In this document: piece by piece, positions 46,754-57,930 of the stretch
Layout: each line of letters begins with the position of its first letter
Numbering within the stretch: the stretch's first letter is position 1
Origin: Massilia rhizosphaerae
Lineage (GTDB): Bacteria > Pseudomonadota > Gammaproteobacteria > Burkholderiales > Burkholderiaceae_D
Direction: 5' to 3'
Length of the DNA: 64,000 nucleotides
Assembly (NCBI RefSeq): GCF_016093545.1
Contig: NZ_JADKYX010000022.1
Coordinates: forward strand, 1-64,000
Position numbers and translations under genes: made by a program
Notes under the pieces: model-generated
Database searches by the model: none
The model's input: the letters and a program-made list of their open reading frames with translations, nothing else
Told to the model about the DNA's origin: nothing

Positions 46754-47781
46754 CACACGACGCCCACCTCGTGCCACGCGCCCTGCACCGCCGCGGCCTC
46801 GCTCGAGCCCACGCCGTGGCGCAGCTCGGCCGCCTTGACGGTGGCCCGGGCGGCATCGGCGAACGTCGCGTCCGGATGCAGCAGCGGCAGCGCCTGGTAC
46901 CAGATCGGCGCCGCCTTGTCCCAGCTATGCCCGCCCAGCTTCATGGCGGCGAGATAGAACGCGTGGTTGGGGATGCCGGAATTCGTGTGCACGTCCCCGC
47001 CATCCACATAGCCCTGCATCGTGCCCGGCTGGTCGTCGCCCGACCACGTGAGGCTCGTGTTGCCCGGATCGGCCATCGAGCGCAATGCGTGGCCGACGGC
47101 GGGCGTCATGATGCCGGCGCCGATCAGCCAGTCGGCCTTTTTGACGGTCTGCTTGAGATGCCACTGCTTGACGACGGATCCGAACACGTCCGACACGGAT
47201 TCGTTCAGCGCCCCGCTCTGGCCGTCGTAGACGAGGCCACCGCCCGGCACCGTGTACTGCGTGACGCCGTGCGTCAGCTCGTGCGCGATCACGTCGAGCG
47301 CGCGCGTGAAGCCGGTGAAGAATTTGCCGTCGCCGTCGCCATAGACCATCTGGCGGCCGTTCCAGAACGCGTTGTTGAAGGCCTTGCCGTAATGGACGCT
47401 CGAATCGATGCCCAGGCCGCGCCCGTCGATGGAATTGCGCTGCAGGACCTGCAGGTAGAAGTCGTAGGTGGTGCCGGCGCCGTCGAACGCCTCGTTGACG
47501 GCGGTGTCGGTCACGGGCGCCCCCGTCTCCGTGCGTACCAGCTTGCCGGGCAGGCGGGTGCGTTGATGGACGTCGTACACGGTCCGGTGCTTGACCCCGG
47601 GTGCCACCAGCAGGCCCGGTGCGGCGATGCCGCTGGCCGCGCGCTGGCCGCGCAGGAAGGCCGACCGTTCCAGCTGCTCCAGCAGGCGTCGTCGCTCGGC
47701 CTCGTCGGCCTGGATGGCCAGCTTGAGCAGCATGGAAGAAGGGATGATGAAACAACTGCACGCGGGCGTGTGGATGTGCAT
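46753..47781 (-). CDS. Protealysin-like M4 metallopeptidase
   Basis: 342 residues. The start at 47781 has GGAGGCCCC upstream. It lacks a signal peptide and carries the short propeptide CSCFIIP typical of protealysins. The zinc site is HELTH (167-171) with the third ligand in NESVSD (E194), and the later GDVHTNSGIPNHAFYLA supplies the catalytic His. Protealysins mature in the cytoplasm and have been linked to cell invasion and host interaction. The emfourin gene follows with a shared stop/start. Confidence 0.9.
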   Translation of the reverse strand: MHIHTPACSCFIIPSSMLLKLAIQADEAERRRLLEQLERSAFLRGQRAASGIAAPGLLVAPGVKHRTVYDVHQRTRLPGKLVRTETGAPVTDTAVNEAFDGAGTTYDFYLQVLQRNSIDGRGLGIDSSVHYGKAFNNAFWNGRQMVYGDGDGKFFTGFTRALDVIAHELTHGVTQYTVPGGGLVYDGQSGALNESVSDVFGSVVKQWHLKQTVKKADWLIGAGIMTPAVGHALRSMADPGNTSLTWSGDDQPGTMQGYVDGGDVHTNSGIPNHAFYLAAMKLGGHSWDKAAPIWYQALPLLHPDATFADAARATVKAAELRHGVGSSEAAAVQGAWHEVGVV

Positions 47782-47880
47782 GGGGCCTCCGTTGCGGTTT
47801 GCGCTCGTCTGGTCCGGATGAGCGTAATCCACCCGGCCGCGTTGCGGCGCACAATAGCGGGGCGCGGCCCGGACGGCGCG

Positions 47881-48807
47881 TCAGTCCGGCTTGACCGGGG
47901 TCAGCGCCCTGCCGCTGCGGAACCAGCTGCGCACATTGTCCAGCATGAGTTGCGCCATCGCCGCGCGCGTTTCGTGCGTGGCGCTGCCCAGGTGCGGCGT
48001 CAGCATCACGTTGTCCAGGTCGAAGAAGCGCGGGTCGATGTCCGGCTCGGCGTCGAACACGTCCAGCGCCGCGCCGGCGATGCCGCCCCGCTCCAGCGCC
48101 GCGAGCAGCGCCTGCTCGTCGACGAGCGAGCCGCGCGCCACGTTCACGAGGTAGCCGGCGGGACCCAGCGCGTCCAGCACGCGCGCATCCACCAGGTGCT
48201 TCGTCTCCGCCCCGCCGGGCGCCGCGACGATCAGGATGTCGGAATCGCGCGCGAGGACGGGCAGATCGGCCTCGTAGCGCCACGCCAGTTGCTGGTCGGA
48301 GCGGCCGTGGTAGGCGAGCGCGACGCCGAACGTCTCCAGCCGGCGCGCGATCTCCTTGCCGATGCGGCCCATGCCGACGATGCCCACGTGCTTGCCCGCG
48401 AGGCTCGTCGCCAGGGGGAAGGCGCCCGCGGACCAGCGCCCCGCGCGCACGAAGCGGTCGGCCTGCGGCAGGCGGCGCAGCAGCGCCAGCAGGGAGCCGA
48501 TGCACAGCTCGGCCACGGCCGCGTTCAATACGTCCGGCGTGTTGGCCACGACGATGCCGCGTTCGGCCGCGAGCAGCCGCGGAATCAGGTCGTAGCCGAC
48601 GCCGCAGGTGGCGATGATCTCGAGGGCGGGCAGGCGCCGCACGACGTCTTCCGGCACCTCCTCGTTGCTGCGCGTGACGATGGCGCTGACCTCGTCCGCG
48701 AGAGCGGGCTCGCGTTCGAGGTCGGCCAGGCCGACGCAGCGGAACTCGGCGTCGATCCGGGCCTGGATCTCGGGCGCGAAGCCGCCGATCTGCAGGACCG
48801 TCTTCAT
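47881..48807 (-). CDS. D-2-hydroxyacid dehydrogenase
   Basis: 308 residues. The Rossmann motif is [10 protein letters not shown]; catalytic Arg, Glu and His are in [17 protein letters not shown] and TPHLGSAT. It reduces 2-keto acids such as glyoxylate or hydroxypyruvate with NAD(P)H. Its ATG overlaps the stop of the FAH-type gene by four bases, making a two-gene unit. Confidence 0.9.
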   Translation of the reverse strand: MKTVLQIGGFAPEIQARIDAEFRCVGLADLEREPALADEVSAIVTRSNEEVPEDVVRRLPALEIIATCGVGYDLIPRLLAAERGIVVANTPDVLNAAVAELCIGSLLALLRRLPQADRFVRAGRWSAGAFPLATSLAGKHVGIVGMGRIGKEIARRLETFGVALAYHGRSDQQLAWRYEADLPVLARDSDILIVAAPGGAETKHLVDARVLDALGPAGYLVNVARGSLVDEQALLAALERGGIAGAALDVFDAEPDIDPRFFDLDNVMLTPHLGSATHETRAAMAQLMLDNVRSWFRSGRALTPVKPD

Positions 48808-49499
48808 GCCCCGCCGATCTCGAGTTCGAACGTCGTCACGCCATCGACGCCGCCGCGCACCTTGTCGCCCGGCTGCAGCGCGTCGACGCCGGCCGGCGTG
48901 CCCGTGAAGATCAGGTCTCCCGGCGCCAGCGCGACGAGGCGCGACAGCGCGGCGATCACGTCGGCCACGGGCCAGATCATCTCGTCCAGGTTGCCCTTCT
49001 GCCTCGCCTGGCCGTTCACTTCCAGCCAGATGCGCGCTTCACGGGGATGGCCGACGCGTTCCGCGGGCACGAGCGGGCTGCATGGCGCGGAGGCGTCGAA
49101 GCCCTTCGCCATGTCCCACGGCCGGCCGTCCTTCTTGGCGACGGCCTGCAGGTCGCGCCGCGTGAGGTCCAGGCCCACGCCATAGCCCCAGACCAGGTCC
49201 ATGGCCGCATCCGCCGCGATGTCCTTGCCGCCGCCCTTCAATGCGACGACCAGTTCGACCTCGTGGTGCAGCTCGCGCGTGGCCGGCGGGTACGGCAGGA
49301 CGCCGCTGGCCGGCACGACCGCGTCGGCCGGCTTGGTGAAGAAGAACGGCGGTTCGCGGTTCGGATCGGAACCCATCTCGCGCGCGTGGGCGGCGTAGTT
49401 GCGGCCGACGCAGAACACGCGGCGCAACGGGAACACCTGGTCGGACCCGGCGACGGCGAGGGCCGGGACGGCGGGAGGCGGAATGACGAAGCCGGTCAT
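48804..49499 (-). CDS. FAH-family hydrolase (fumarylpyruvate hydrolase-like)
   Basis: 231 residues. The start at 49499 has AAGGAT upstream; a longer frame does not. Metal ligands of the fold are in [10 protein letters not shown] and the catalytic core [16 protein letters not shown]1-like members act as acylpyruvases or oxaloacetate decarboxylases; others cleave fumarylpyruvate in gentisate breakdown. The dehydrogenase partner suggests a keto-acid pathway. A LysR relic lies upstream on the other strand. Confidence 0.88.
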   Translation of the reverse strand: MTGFVIPPPAVPALAVAGSDQVFPLRRVFCVGRNYAAHAREMGSDPNREPPFFFTKPADAVVPASGVLPYPPATRELHHEVELVVALKGGGKDIAADAAMDLVWGYGVGLDLTRRDLQAVAKKDGRPWDMAKGFDASAPCSPLVPAERVGHPREARIWLEVNGQARQKGNLDEMIWPVADVIAALSRLVALAPGDLIFTGTPAGVDALQPGDKVRGGVDGVTTFELEIGGA

Positions 49500-49599
49500 G
49501 CTGATCCTTGTAAATACGGTTGCCGCGACATCGGGGCGAATGCGGGGCAACTGTGGACGAAAGATCAAGTCTGACACAAAACGATAAGGTTTGGCACAA

Positions 49600-49711
49600 A
49601 TGAATGTCGATCGCTTATTCCGCTGGTGACGCGATGCGCCTGACGGAACGGGGCCGCGTCCTGCTCGACTATGCGCGGCACGAGCGGCTCAAGCTGCTCA
49701 ATCCCGGCAAG
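49600..49711 (+). pseudogene. Possible relic of a LysR-family regulator
   Basis: An ATG at 49600 opens a nine-codon frame (MNVDRLFRW) that stops at once. Downstream in another frame, the string [17 protein letters not shown] (near 49626-49680) is exactly the post-HTH motif of LysR proteins. The HTH segment and the sensor domain are gone. LysR genes are often divergent from catabolic pairs like the FAH/dehydrogenase unit here, so this is a plausible deleted regulator. A chance match is possible. Confidence 0.4.
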
Positions 49712-49807
49712 ACTTGGCACTTTTTGGCTGTTGGCGATCGAACGTCAACCGCATCGTCGGTCAACAAATCGGAACCAAGACAGCGACATACCTGCAGAAA
49801 CCCGCCC

Positions 49808-50200
49808 ATGCCCTTCCCTCTCGATGACAAATATCTGCGCAGCGCCGAAGAGAAGCTGGGCGCGAAGCTGCCCGATGGCTATCGACGCGCAATGATGGCG
49901 GCCAACGGCGGCGAAGTGGCCGGCGATGTCGACGACTGGTGTCTGTATCCGATCATGGACAGCACCGACAAGAAGCGCCTTGCGCGCACGTGTAACGACG
50001 TCGTTGCGGAGACGAAGCGCTTGTCCGAGTGGGAGCGATTCCCGCGCCAGGCGCTCGCGATAGCGCACAATGGCGAGGGCGACCAGTTGCTCTTCCTCCG
50101 CGCTAACGACCGGTTCGAGGCAGCGGTTTATCGCTGGTCCCATGAAACCGGTGAGCTGACCAGGGTGGCGGAAGATTTTGCGCAACTCGAACGTCCATGA
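49808..50200 (+). CDS. SMI1/KNR4-like (SUKH) protein
   Basis: 130 residues from the ATG at 49808; the frame is open further left but that stretch holds the LysR relic. The core LPDGYRRAMMAANGGE and WCLYPIMDSTD is the SUKH pattern. SUKH proteins are commonly immunity proteins for polymorphic toxins, but no toxin gene is present, so it is an orphan here. No signal peptide. No strong ribosome site. Confidence 0.7.
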   Translation: MPFPLDDKYLRSAEEKLGAKLPDGYRRAMMAANGGEVAGDVDDWCLYPIMDSTDKKRLARTCNDVVAETKRLSEWERFPRQALAIAHNGEGDQLLFLRANDRFEAAVYRWSHETGELTRVAEDFAQLERP

Positions 50201-50378
50201 CGGCTGCCAGAAACCCGACTACGCAGACCCGCCGCATGGATCGGCAGACCAGACAATTGCTTAAATGAATCTTAAAGCGAGCATCGACCGAAGAAAAATT
50301 ACGCTCCGGCCTCGAGCTCCGCCCTGACAAAGTGATAATCTCCCGTTGATTCGTCTAACCATTACAAGAAGGATATTT

Positions 50379-51059
50379 ATGCGCTCCCTGCGTTTTGCCT
50401 TGGTCGCCGCCAGCCTCGTCGCCAGCACGGCGTTCGCATCGACGACCGATCCCAAGCCCGGTGTCGAGTACACGATGCTATCGCCGTCGCAGCCGAGCCA
50501 GACGGCCGGCAAGAAGGTCGAGGTCATCGAGTTCTTCATGTATCACTGCCCGCACTGCCACGCGCTGGAACCGATCCTGGAGCAATGGGTGAAGAAAGAG
50601 GGAGACAACATCGTCTTCAAGCGCATCCACATGCCGTACCAGGGCCCCAACGATCCGGAAGCGCATCTGTTCCTGACGCTGCAGGCGATGGGCAAGAACG
50701 AAGCGTATCAGGCGCGGATCATGGATGCCGTGGGCGACATCGTGAGGCGCAAGCGGTCGGAGACGCTGACGGAGCAGGAGGTCCTCGACCTGGCCTCCAA
50801 GCTGCCGGGCATCGACAAGGCCAAGTTCACGGACACCTGGAACTCGTTCGGGGTCAGGACCATGCTGAACCGCGAGCAAGGTATCGTTTTCAACGACTAC
50901 AAGGTCGAGACTGTGCCGACCATCATCGTCGACGGCAAGTACGTGGTCTCGCCGAGACAGGTGTACCAGACGACGCACGTCCAGAGCGAGCCGCAGTTGT
51001 TCCAGCAGACCCTGCAGGTGGTGGACGCGTTGATCGCGAAGGTGCAGAAGTCGAAATGA
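50379..51059 (+). CDS. dsbA: Thiol:disulfide interchange protein DsbA
   Basis: 226 residues; the ATG at 50379 follows AAGAAGGAT. A signal peptide ends TAFA. The redox site CPHC (C57-C60) and the cis-proline loop TVPT are both present. It introduces disulfides into exported proteins in the periplasm. DsbB is not in the window. The gene converges with the LysR gene at 51083. Confidence 0.95.
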   Translation: MRSLRFALVAASLVASTAFASTTDPKPGVEYTMLSPSQPSQTAGKKVEVIEFFMYHCPHCHALEPILEQWVKKEGDNIVFKRIHMPYQGPNDPEAHLFLTLQAMGKNEAYQARIMDAVGDIVRRKRSETLTEQEVLDLASKLPGIDKAKFTDTWNSFGVRTMLNREQGIVFNDYKVETVPTIIVDGKYVVSPRQVYQTTHVQSEPQLFQQTLQVVDALIAKVQKSK

Positions 51060-51082
51060 GCGATGCGCCGTGAAGGCGTGAC

Positions 51083-52024
51083 TCAGTAAATCTCCTTGGC
51101 GGCCGCCCGCACGGCGCGCAGCAGCAGGTCGGCGCCGGGGGACAGCAGGTGGTCCTGCTGGCGGATGATGCCGAAGGCGTCCATCTTGCACGGGATGTCG
51201 ATGGGCAGGATGCGCATCACGTTCAGCGACGCGTAGTACTGCGCCACCTCGATCGGCATCACGTGCAGCGAATCCGTCTGCTGCAGCAGCGCGGTGATCA
51301 TCAGCATGGCCGTCGTGTCGACGACGTTCGCCGGCGGCTCCAGTCCGGCACGGCGGAACATCATGTCGAAGCGGTAGCGCAGGATACTGCCGTGCGGCGG
51401 GACGATCCACGGCAGCGGCGCGATGTCCTGCAGGGTCAGGCTCTTGCGCTCCAGCAGCGGATGGCCGGGGCGCACGACGGCGCACGCCGGCTCCTCGGTC
51501 AGTTCCTCGTAGATCAGGCCGGACGTATCGCCCGTGTCGAAGATCCGGCCGATCATGAAGTCCAGCGTGCCGTGCTGCAGCTTGTTCAGCAGCAGGTTAC
51601 TGGTCTCCAGCTGCACGCCGATGCGCAGCAGCGGGGCCTCTTCCTTCACGCGGGCGATGGCGCGCGGCAGCAGCGCCATCGCGGGCGTCATGATGACGCC
51701 GACCTCGACCTGGCCCGTCAAACCAGCCTTGAGCGTGACGATGTCGTCGTGCGCCAGCGCCAGGCTCGTCAGGGCCATGCGCGCGTGGCGGATCATCGTC
51801 TCGCCGTAGATCGTCGGCTCCATGCCGCGCGGCAAGCGCTCGAAGAGCTTGACGTCCAGCATCTCCTCCAGATCCTTGATCTGCTTGGAGGCGGCCGGCT
51901 GCGTCATGTGCAGTTCGTCGGCCGCGCGGTGGATGTTGCGGTAGTCGTCGAGCGCGATCAAGAGCAGCAGTTGGCGCGTCTTGAGGCGGGCCTTGAGAAA
52001 CCAGTTCGGGTTGGTCGTATCCAT
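51083..52024 (-). CDS. LysR-family regulator (GbpR-like)
   Basis: 313 residues from the ATG at 52024. HTH near residues 17-60 with TQPAASKQIKDLEEMLDVKLFERLPRG. The effector domain resembles GbpR, which controls sugar-uptake genes with the ChvE/Gbp binding protein. It is the last gene after the transporter and a GH43 enzyme on the same strand, 53 bases past the GH43 stop. It is the best candidate to control the ABC/glycosidase region. Confidence 0.87.
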   Translation of the reverse strand: MDTTNPNWFLKARLKTRQLLLLIALDDYRNIHRAADELHMTQPAASKQIKDLEEMLDVKLFERLPRGMEPTIYGETMIRHARMALTSLALAHDDIVTLKAGLTGQVEVGVIMTPAMALLPRAIARVKEEAPLLRIGVQLETSNLLLNKLQHGTLDFMIGRIFDTGDTSGLIYEELTEEPACAVVRPGHPLLERKSLTLQDIAPLPWIVPPHGSILRYRFDMMFRRAGLEPPANVVDTTAMLMITALLQQTDSLHVMPIEVAQYYASLNVMRILPIDIPCKMDAFGIIRQQDHLLSPGADLLLRAVRAAAKEIY

Positions 52025-52077
52025 CAATACATCATATCATTATCGATATTGCTTTAACGGAAATCTTCGCGAAACAG

Positions 52078-53031
52078 TCATCGCTTGCAGGCGGAAGACG
52101 GGTTCGCGGCCGGGCCTTGTGCCGTCTGCGCAACGGGCAGGATCTTGCCGTCGGGGCCGTAGTGCAACTCCTCGACGGCGACGGAACGGCGGTACTCCCC
52201 ACCCGTCGGCAGCTTGCCGTTGTGGTAAACGATGTAGGACTTGCCGTTGAAGTCGATGATCGCGTGGTGGATCGTGCCGAGGTTCGTGTTCTTCTCCATG
52301 ATCACGCCGCCGTAGGACCACGGACCGGTGGCCGTCGGGCCCGTCATGTACGCGGTCTCTTCCGGCCACTTGCGCGAGTACGACAGGTAGTACTTGCCGT
52401 TGTGCTTGTGCAGGTAGGACGCTTCCGTGAACGCCTCCAGGCCCACCGTGTGGATCGGGCCGTCCAGCTCGATCATGTTCGACTTCAACTTGGCGTACTT
52501 CATGACCGTGTTGCCCCAGTACAGGTACGCCTGGCCGTCGTCGTCGACGAAGATCGCCGGGTCGATGTCGTCCCAGCTGATCGGGGTCTCGTGCGTCATG
52601 TCGTTCGTGATCAGGGCCGAGCCGCGCGCGTCGACGAACGGGCCCGTCGGGCTGTCCGACACCGCGACGCCGATCGCCTTGCCCGGGATCGTCTTGTGCT
52701 CGACCGTCACGTACAGGTAGTACTTGCCGTTACGCTTCGTGATGTCGCTGGCCCAGGCGTCGCGGGCAGCCCATTTGAACGTGGTGAACGGCACGCCGTT
52801 CGGGTGCTCGGTCCAGTGCTGCATGTCGCAGCTGGAAAACACGCGCCACTCGTTCATCAGGTAATCCTTGCCGCCGACGGGCGCCTCGTCGTGGCCGACG
52901 TACAGGTACACGCGGCCGTTGTCGACGAGGGCCGCGGGGTCGGCCGTGAAGATCTTGCTGGTGATGGGATTGGCGGCACCGGCGAGTGCCGTCGTCGCGG
53001 CCAGGGCCGCGCCAAGCGCGAGTTTGAGCAT
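52078..53031 (-). CDS. Exported GH43-family glycosidase
   Basis: 317 residues; the start has GGAGACTAC upstream. The signal peptide ends near ALAGA. Five-bladed propeller residues: catalytic base near D31 in TADPAALVDNG, the pKa Asp in DIDPAIFVDDD and the acid Glu in FTEASYL. GH43 covers arabinofuranosidases, arabinanases and xylosidases. The gene is in the run between yjfF and LysR, so its product probably feeds the ABC importer. Confidence 0.88.
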   Translation of the reverse strand: MLKLALGAALAATTALAGAANPITSKIFTADPAALVDNGRVYLYVGHDEAPVGGKDYLMNEWRVFSSCDMQHWTEHPNGVPFTTFKWAARDAWASDITKRNGKYYLYVTVEHKTIPGKAIGVAVSDSPTGPFVDARGSALITNDMTHETPISWDDIDPAIFVDDDGQAYLYWGNTVMKYAKLKSNMIELDGPIHTVGLEAFTEASYLHKHNGKYYLSYSRKWPEETAYMTGPTATGPWSYGGVIMEKNTNLGTIHHAIIDFNGKSYIVYHNGKLPTGGEYRRSVAVEELHYGPDGKILPVAQTAQGPAANPSSACKR

Positions 53032-53155
53032 GTAGTCTCCGTTGTTTTTGCGATCACCGGCGTTGGCGGCGCCGGGTACGTCGTCGCGCCGGACAGCCGC
53101 GGCCCTCGCCCCCGTGTGGCCGGGGGTCGGAGCCGCGTGCGCCGCCGCCACGGTC

Positions 53156-53187
53156 CTGCTTATCTGCTTATCTGCTTATCTGCTTAT
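53156..53187. repeat. Four copies of an 8-bp tandem repeat at the end of the permease gene
   Basis: CTGCTTAT occurs four times in a row at 53156-53187 (ATAAGCAG on the minus strand). The first copy read on the minus strand contains the TAA stop of the permease gene at 53184. Eight-base periodicity puts TAA in all three frames, which blocks readthrough whichever frame is entered. Confidence 0.9.
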
Positions 53188-54176
53188 TGCTTGGAACGTC
53201 CGCCCATCACGCGTTGCACGACGCAGAAGATGAACAGCAGCGCCCCGATGACGATCTTGGTCCACCACGAGCTGAGCGTGCCGTCGAAGGCGATCAGCGT
53301 CTGGATGGCACCCAGCACCAGCACGCCCGACAGCGCGCCGGCAATGTAGCCGTAGCCGCCCGTCAGCAAGGTGCCGCCGATGACGACGGCCGCGATGGCG
53401 TCGAGCTCCGTGCCCTGCCCGTGCAGGCCGTAACCGGACAGCATGTAGAAGGAGAACAGCACGCCGCCCATCGATGCGCAGAAGCCCGACAGCGCGTACA
53501 CGAGGACTTTCGTGCGGCCCACGTTCAGGCCCATCATCGCAGCCGACTGCTCGTTGCCGCCGACGGCGTAGACTGCACGGCCGAACGCCGTGAAATGCGC
53601 GAGCCAGATGGCGACGAGCAGCACGACGACGGCGATGATGGCGCTCGGCGACAGGAAGCCGCCGAACAGCGGCACCTGCGTCTGCGACATCGCCGTGAAC
53701 ATCGGGTTGTCGATGGTGATCGATTCCACGCTGATCAGGTAGCACAGGCCGCGGGCCAGGAACATGCCGGCCAGCGTGACGATGAACGGCTGCAGCTTGA
53801 ACAGGTGGATGATCGCGCCCATCGCGCCGCCGAAGCAGGCGCCCAGCAGCAGCACGAGCGCGATGACGGCGAGCGGCGGCCAGTGGGCGCTCTGCAGCAG
53901 CCAGGCCGAGATCATCGTCGCCAGCGCCAGCACGGAGCCGACGGACAGGTCGATGCCGCCCGAGAGGATCACGAAGCCCATGCCCACCGCGATCACGAGC
54001 AGGTACGCGTTGTCGATCAGGAGGTTGAAGATCACCTGCAGCGACAGGAAGCCCGGATACGCGGCCCCGCCGATGCCCAGCATCGCCACCAGCAGGATCA
54101 CCGTGACGAGGGACGTGAACCACGGCGCGGACGAAACCGCGAATACGCCGCGGGCCTTGCTTGCGACCGCGCTCAT
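53184..54176 (-). CDS. yjfF: YjfF-type ABC sugar permease
   Basis: 330 residues, about eight or nine membrane helices, with the conserved GGIDLSVGSVLALATM segment and GGTLLTGGYGYIAGALSGVLVLG of BPD_transp_2 permeases. In E. coli YjfF pairs with YtfT to import galactofuranose. Its ATG overlaps the stop of ytfT by four bases. It is the last membrane component before the repeat and the GH43 gene. Confidence 0.9.
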   Translation of the reverse strand: MSAVASKARGVFAVSSAPWFTSLVTVILLVAMLGIGGAAYPGFLSLQVIFNLLIDNAYLLVIAVGMGFVILSGGIDLSVGSVLALATMISAWLLQSAHWPPLAVIALVLLLGACFGGAMGAIIHLFKLQPFIVTLAGMFLARGLCYLISVESITIDNPMFTAMSQTQVPLFGGFLSPSAIIAVVVLLVAIWLAHFTAFGRAVYAVGGNEQSAAMMGLNVGRTKVLVYALSGFCASMGGVLFSFYMLSGYGLHGQGTELDAIAAVVIGGTLLTGGYGYIAGALSGVLVLGAIQTLIAFDGTLSSWWTKIVIGALLFIFCVVQRVMGGRSKQ

Positions 54177-55239
54177 GCGGACCTCCGCAGGATGTTCTTG
54201 AATTCGCTCGACTGCGAAATGCAGACGACGAAGACGACGATGGATTTGACGACCATGTTCACTTCGGGCGGCACGCCCAGCGAGTAGATGGTGTAGGTGA
54301 GCGTCTGGATGATCAGCGCGCCGATCATGCTGCCCACCAGGCTGAATTTGCCGCCGGCCAGCGACGTGCCGCCCAGCGTGACGGCCAGGATCGCGTCCAG
54401 TTCCAGCAGCAGGCCCGCGTTGTTCGCGTCCGCGCTCTTGATGTTCGACGTGATCAGCATGCCGGCCAGGCCCGCGCAGGCGCTGCAGAACACGTACACG
54501 AAAATGATCAGCGTCGCGGTGCGCAAGCCGGCCAGGCGCGCCGCCACCGGATTGATGCCGACGGCCTGGATGAACAGGCCGAGCGCGGTCTTCTTCACCA
54601 GCAGCATGGTCGCAATGAACACGGCGGCGACGACGAACAGCGAGAACGGCAGGCCGGCCAGGTAGCCGCTGCCCAGGAAGAAGAACGGCTCGTAGTACAC
54701 GGTGACGATCTGGCCGTCCGTCAGCAGTTGCGCGAGGCCGCGCCCCGCCACCATCAGGATCAAGGTGGCGACGATGGGCTGCAGCTTGATGCCGGCGACG
54801 AGCACGCCGTTCCACAGGCCGCACAGCAGCGCGACGCCGAGCGCCGCCGCCAGCGCGACGGCCATCGGCGTGTTCGCGACGTATTCGGGCGTACCGTTGT
54901 GCATGACCATCGTGCCGCCGATGAGCATCGCGGACACGGTGCCGGCCAGCGCGACGACGGCGCCGACGGAGATGTCGATGCCGCGCGTGGCGATGACGAG
55001 CGTCATGCCGAGCGCCGCCAGCATCAGCGGCGCGGCGCGGTTGAGGATGTCGATGACGGCGCCGTACAGGTGGCCTTCCTTGACTTCCATGTGGAAGAAG
55101 CCGGGCACGAGGAACGCGTCGACGAGCAGCAGCACGACGAGCGCGCCGATGGGACGCACGAGCGGATGCTGCAGCCAGGCGCCGCGTGCGCCGGCGCCTT
55201 GCGCGGCCGGTTTGACGGTGGCGTCGGTGGTGGGCGCGC

Positions 55240-55243
<4 letters not shown>
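54173..55243 (-). CDS. ytfT: YtfT-type ABC sugar permease
   Basis: 356 residues, with RGIDISVGAVVALAGTVSAML and GGTSLAGGKFSLVGSMIGALIIQTL, the same permease family as YjfF. The two would form a heterodimeric channel. The stop overlaps yjfF and the start lies just before the ATPase stop (overlap of four bases), so all are cotranscribed. Confidence 0.9.
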
Positions 55244-56757
<1,514 letters not shown>

Positions 56758-56764
56758 GACCGGC

Positions 56765-57727
56765 TCAGTACTTCCGGTTCGGGAATTCATTCGCCGCCAC
56801 CTCAGCCGGGAACACGCTTTCGTTGACGACGATGCGCTTGGGGACCGGCTTGCCGGCCGCCACCTGCTGCGCCGTCTGGATCAGGGTCGGACCGAGCAGC
56901 GGATTGCACTCCACCGTCACGTTCAGCTTCCCTTGCATCATGGCCTCGAACGCGCCGCGCACGCCGTCGATCGAGATGATGATGATGTCCTTGCCCGGCT
57001 TCAGGCCCGCTTCCTCGATGGCCTGGATCGCGCCGATGGCCATGTCGTCGTTGTGCGCGAACAGCACGTTGATGTTCTTGCCTTCGGATTTCAGGAAGGC
57101 TTCCATGACTTCCTTGCCCTTGGAGCGGGTGAAGTCGCCGGTCTGCGAACGGATGATCTTCAGCTTCGGATTCGCCGCGATGGCTTCGGCGAAGCCGGTC
57201 TTGCGGTCGATCGCCGGCGCGGCGCCGGTGGTGCCCTGCAGCTCGACGATGTTCAGCGGCTTGCCGCCGATCTTCTTGTCGTAGTCGAGCAGCCAGCGTC
57301 CGGCGCGGCGGCCCTCTTCCACGAAGTCCGAACCGATGAAGCTGACGTACAGCGACGGGTCGCTGACCTTGACGGCGCGGTCGGTCAGGATCACGGGGAT
57401 CTTCGCGTTCTTTGCTTCGCGCAGCACGGTTTCCCAACCGGTTTCCACGACGGGCGAGAATGCGATCACGTCGACGTGCTGGGCGATGAAGGAGCGGATC
57501 GCCTTGACCTGGTTCTGCTGCTGTTGCTGGGCGTCGGCGAATTTCAGGATGACGCCGGCCTTCCTGGCGGCGTCCTTGATCGAGGCGGTATTCGCGGTGC
57601 GCCACTCGCTTTCGGCGCCGACCTGCGAGAAGCCGATCGTGAGGGGTTTGGCGGCAAAGGCCGGAATGGCGGTTGCGCACGCGACGGCGGCGGCAACGCC
57701 CAGGAGGGTTCTGCGGGTGATGGTCAT
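56765..57727 (-). CDS. ytfQ: Galactofuranose/furanose-binding periplasmic protein
   Basis: 320 residues. The ATG at 57727 follows GGAG. The Tat-like start MTITRRTLLG leads to a signal peptide ending PAFA. The body has LTIGFSQVGAESEWR and VILTDRAVKVSDPSLYVSFIGSDF, the YtfQ pattern; the E. coli protein binds galactofuranose. In this window the many GH43/GH127 genes make L-arabinofuranose an equal candidate. It is the first gene of the transporter operon. Confidence 0.9.
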   Translation of the reverse strand: MTITRRTLLGVAAAVACATAIPAFAAKPLTIGFSQVGAESEWRTANTASIKDAARKAGVILKFADAQQQQQNQVKAIRSFIAQHVDVIAFSPVVETGWETVLREAKNAKIPVILTDRAVKVSDPSLYVSFIGSDFVEEGRRAGRWLLDYDKKIGGKPLNIVELQGTTGAAPAIDRKTGFAEAIAANPKLKIIRSQTGDFTRSKGKEVMEAFLKSEGKNINVLFAHNDDMAIGAIQAIEEAGLKPGKDIIIISIDGVRGAFEAMMQGKLNVTVECNPLLGPTLIQTAQQVAAGKPVPKRIVVNESVFPAEVAANEFPNRKY

Positions 57728-57800
57728 CACTTGGTCTCCAGAATTGTTGTGCACGGATACTATGCCAGAAACGAGATGCACATCCAATCATTTTTTTGAC

Positions 57801-57819
57801 CAAAACGATACTCGTTTTG
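57801..57819. promoter_or_regulatory. Palindromic operator candidate upstream of ytfQ
   Basis: CAAAACGA-TAC-TCGTTTTG is a perfect inverted repeat with 8-bp arms and a 3-base centre, about 75-90 bases from the ytfQ start. It lies in an AT-rich stretch. This suits binding by the LysR protein or a LacI-type repressor; which one is not shown. Confidence 0.6.
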
Positions 57820-57930
57820 ATATCAACATCACCCTTGCCCACTTGGCCCGACGTGGATTCTCCACGCTATAATTCGATCCTATCATTCAGCGCAAATTCA
57901 ACGCGAATTCAACGCCATAAGGAGAGCCTC

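Noticed and set aside
49808-50200. SUKH gene as part of a toxin-immunity locus
   Set aside because: No toxin, secretion-tag or repeat-rich gene lies on either side within the window.
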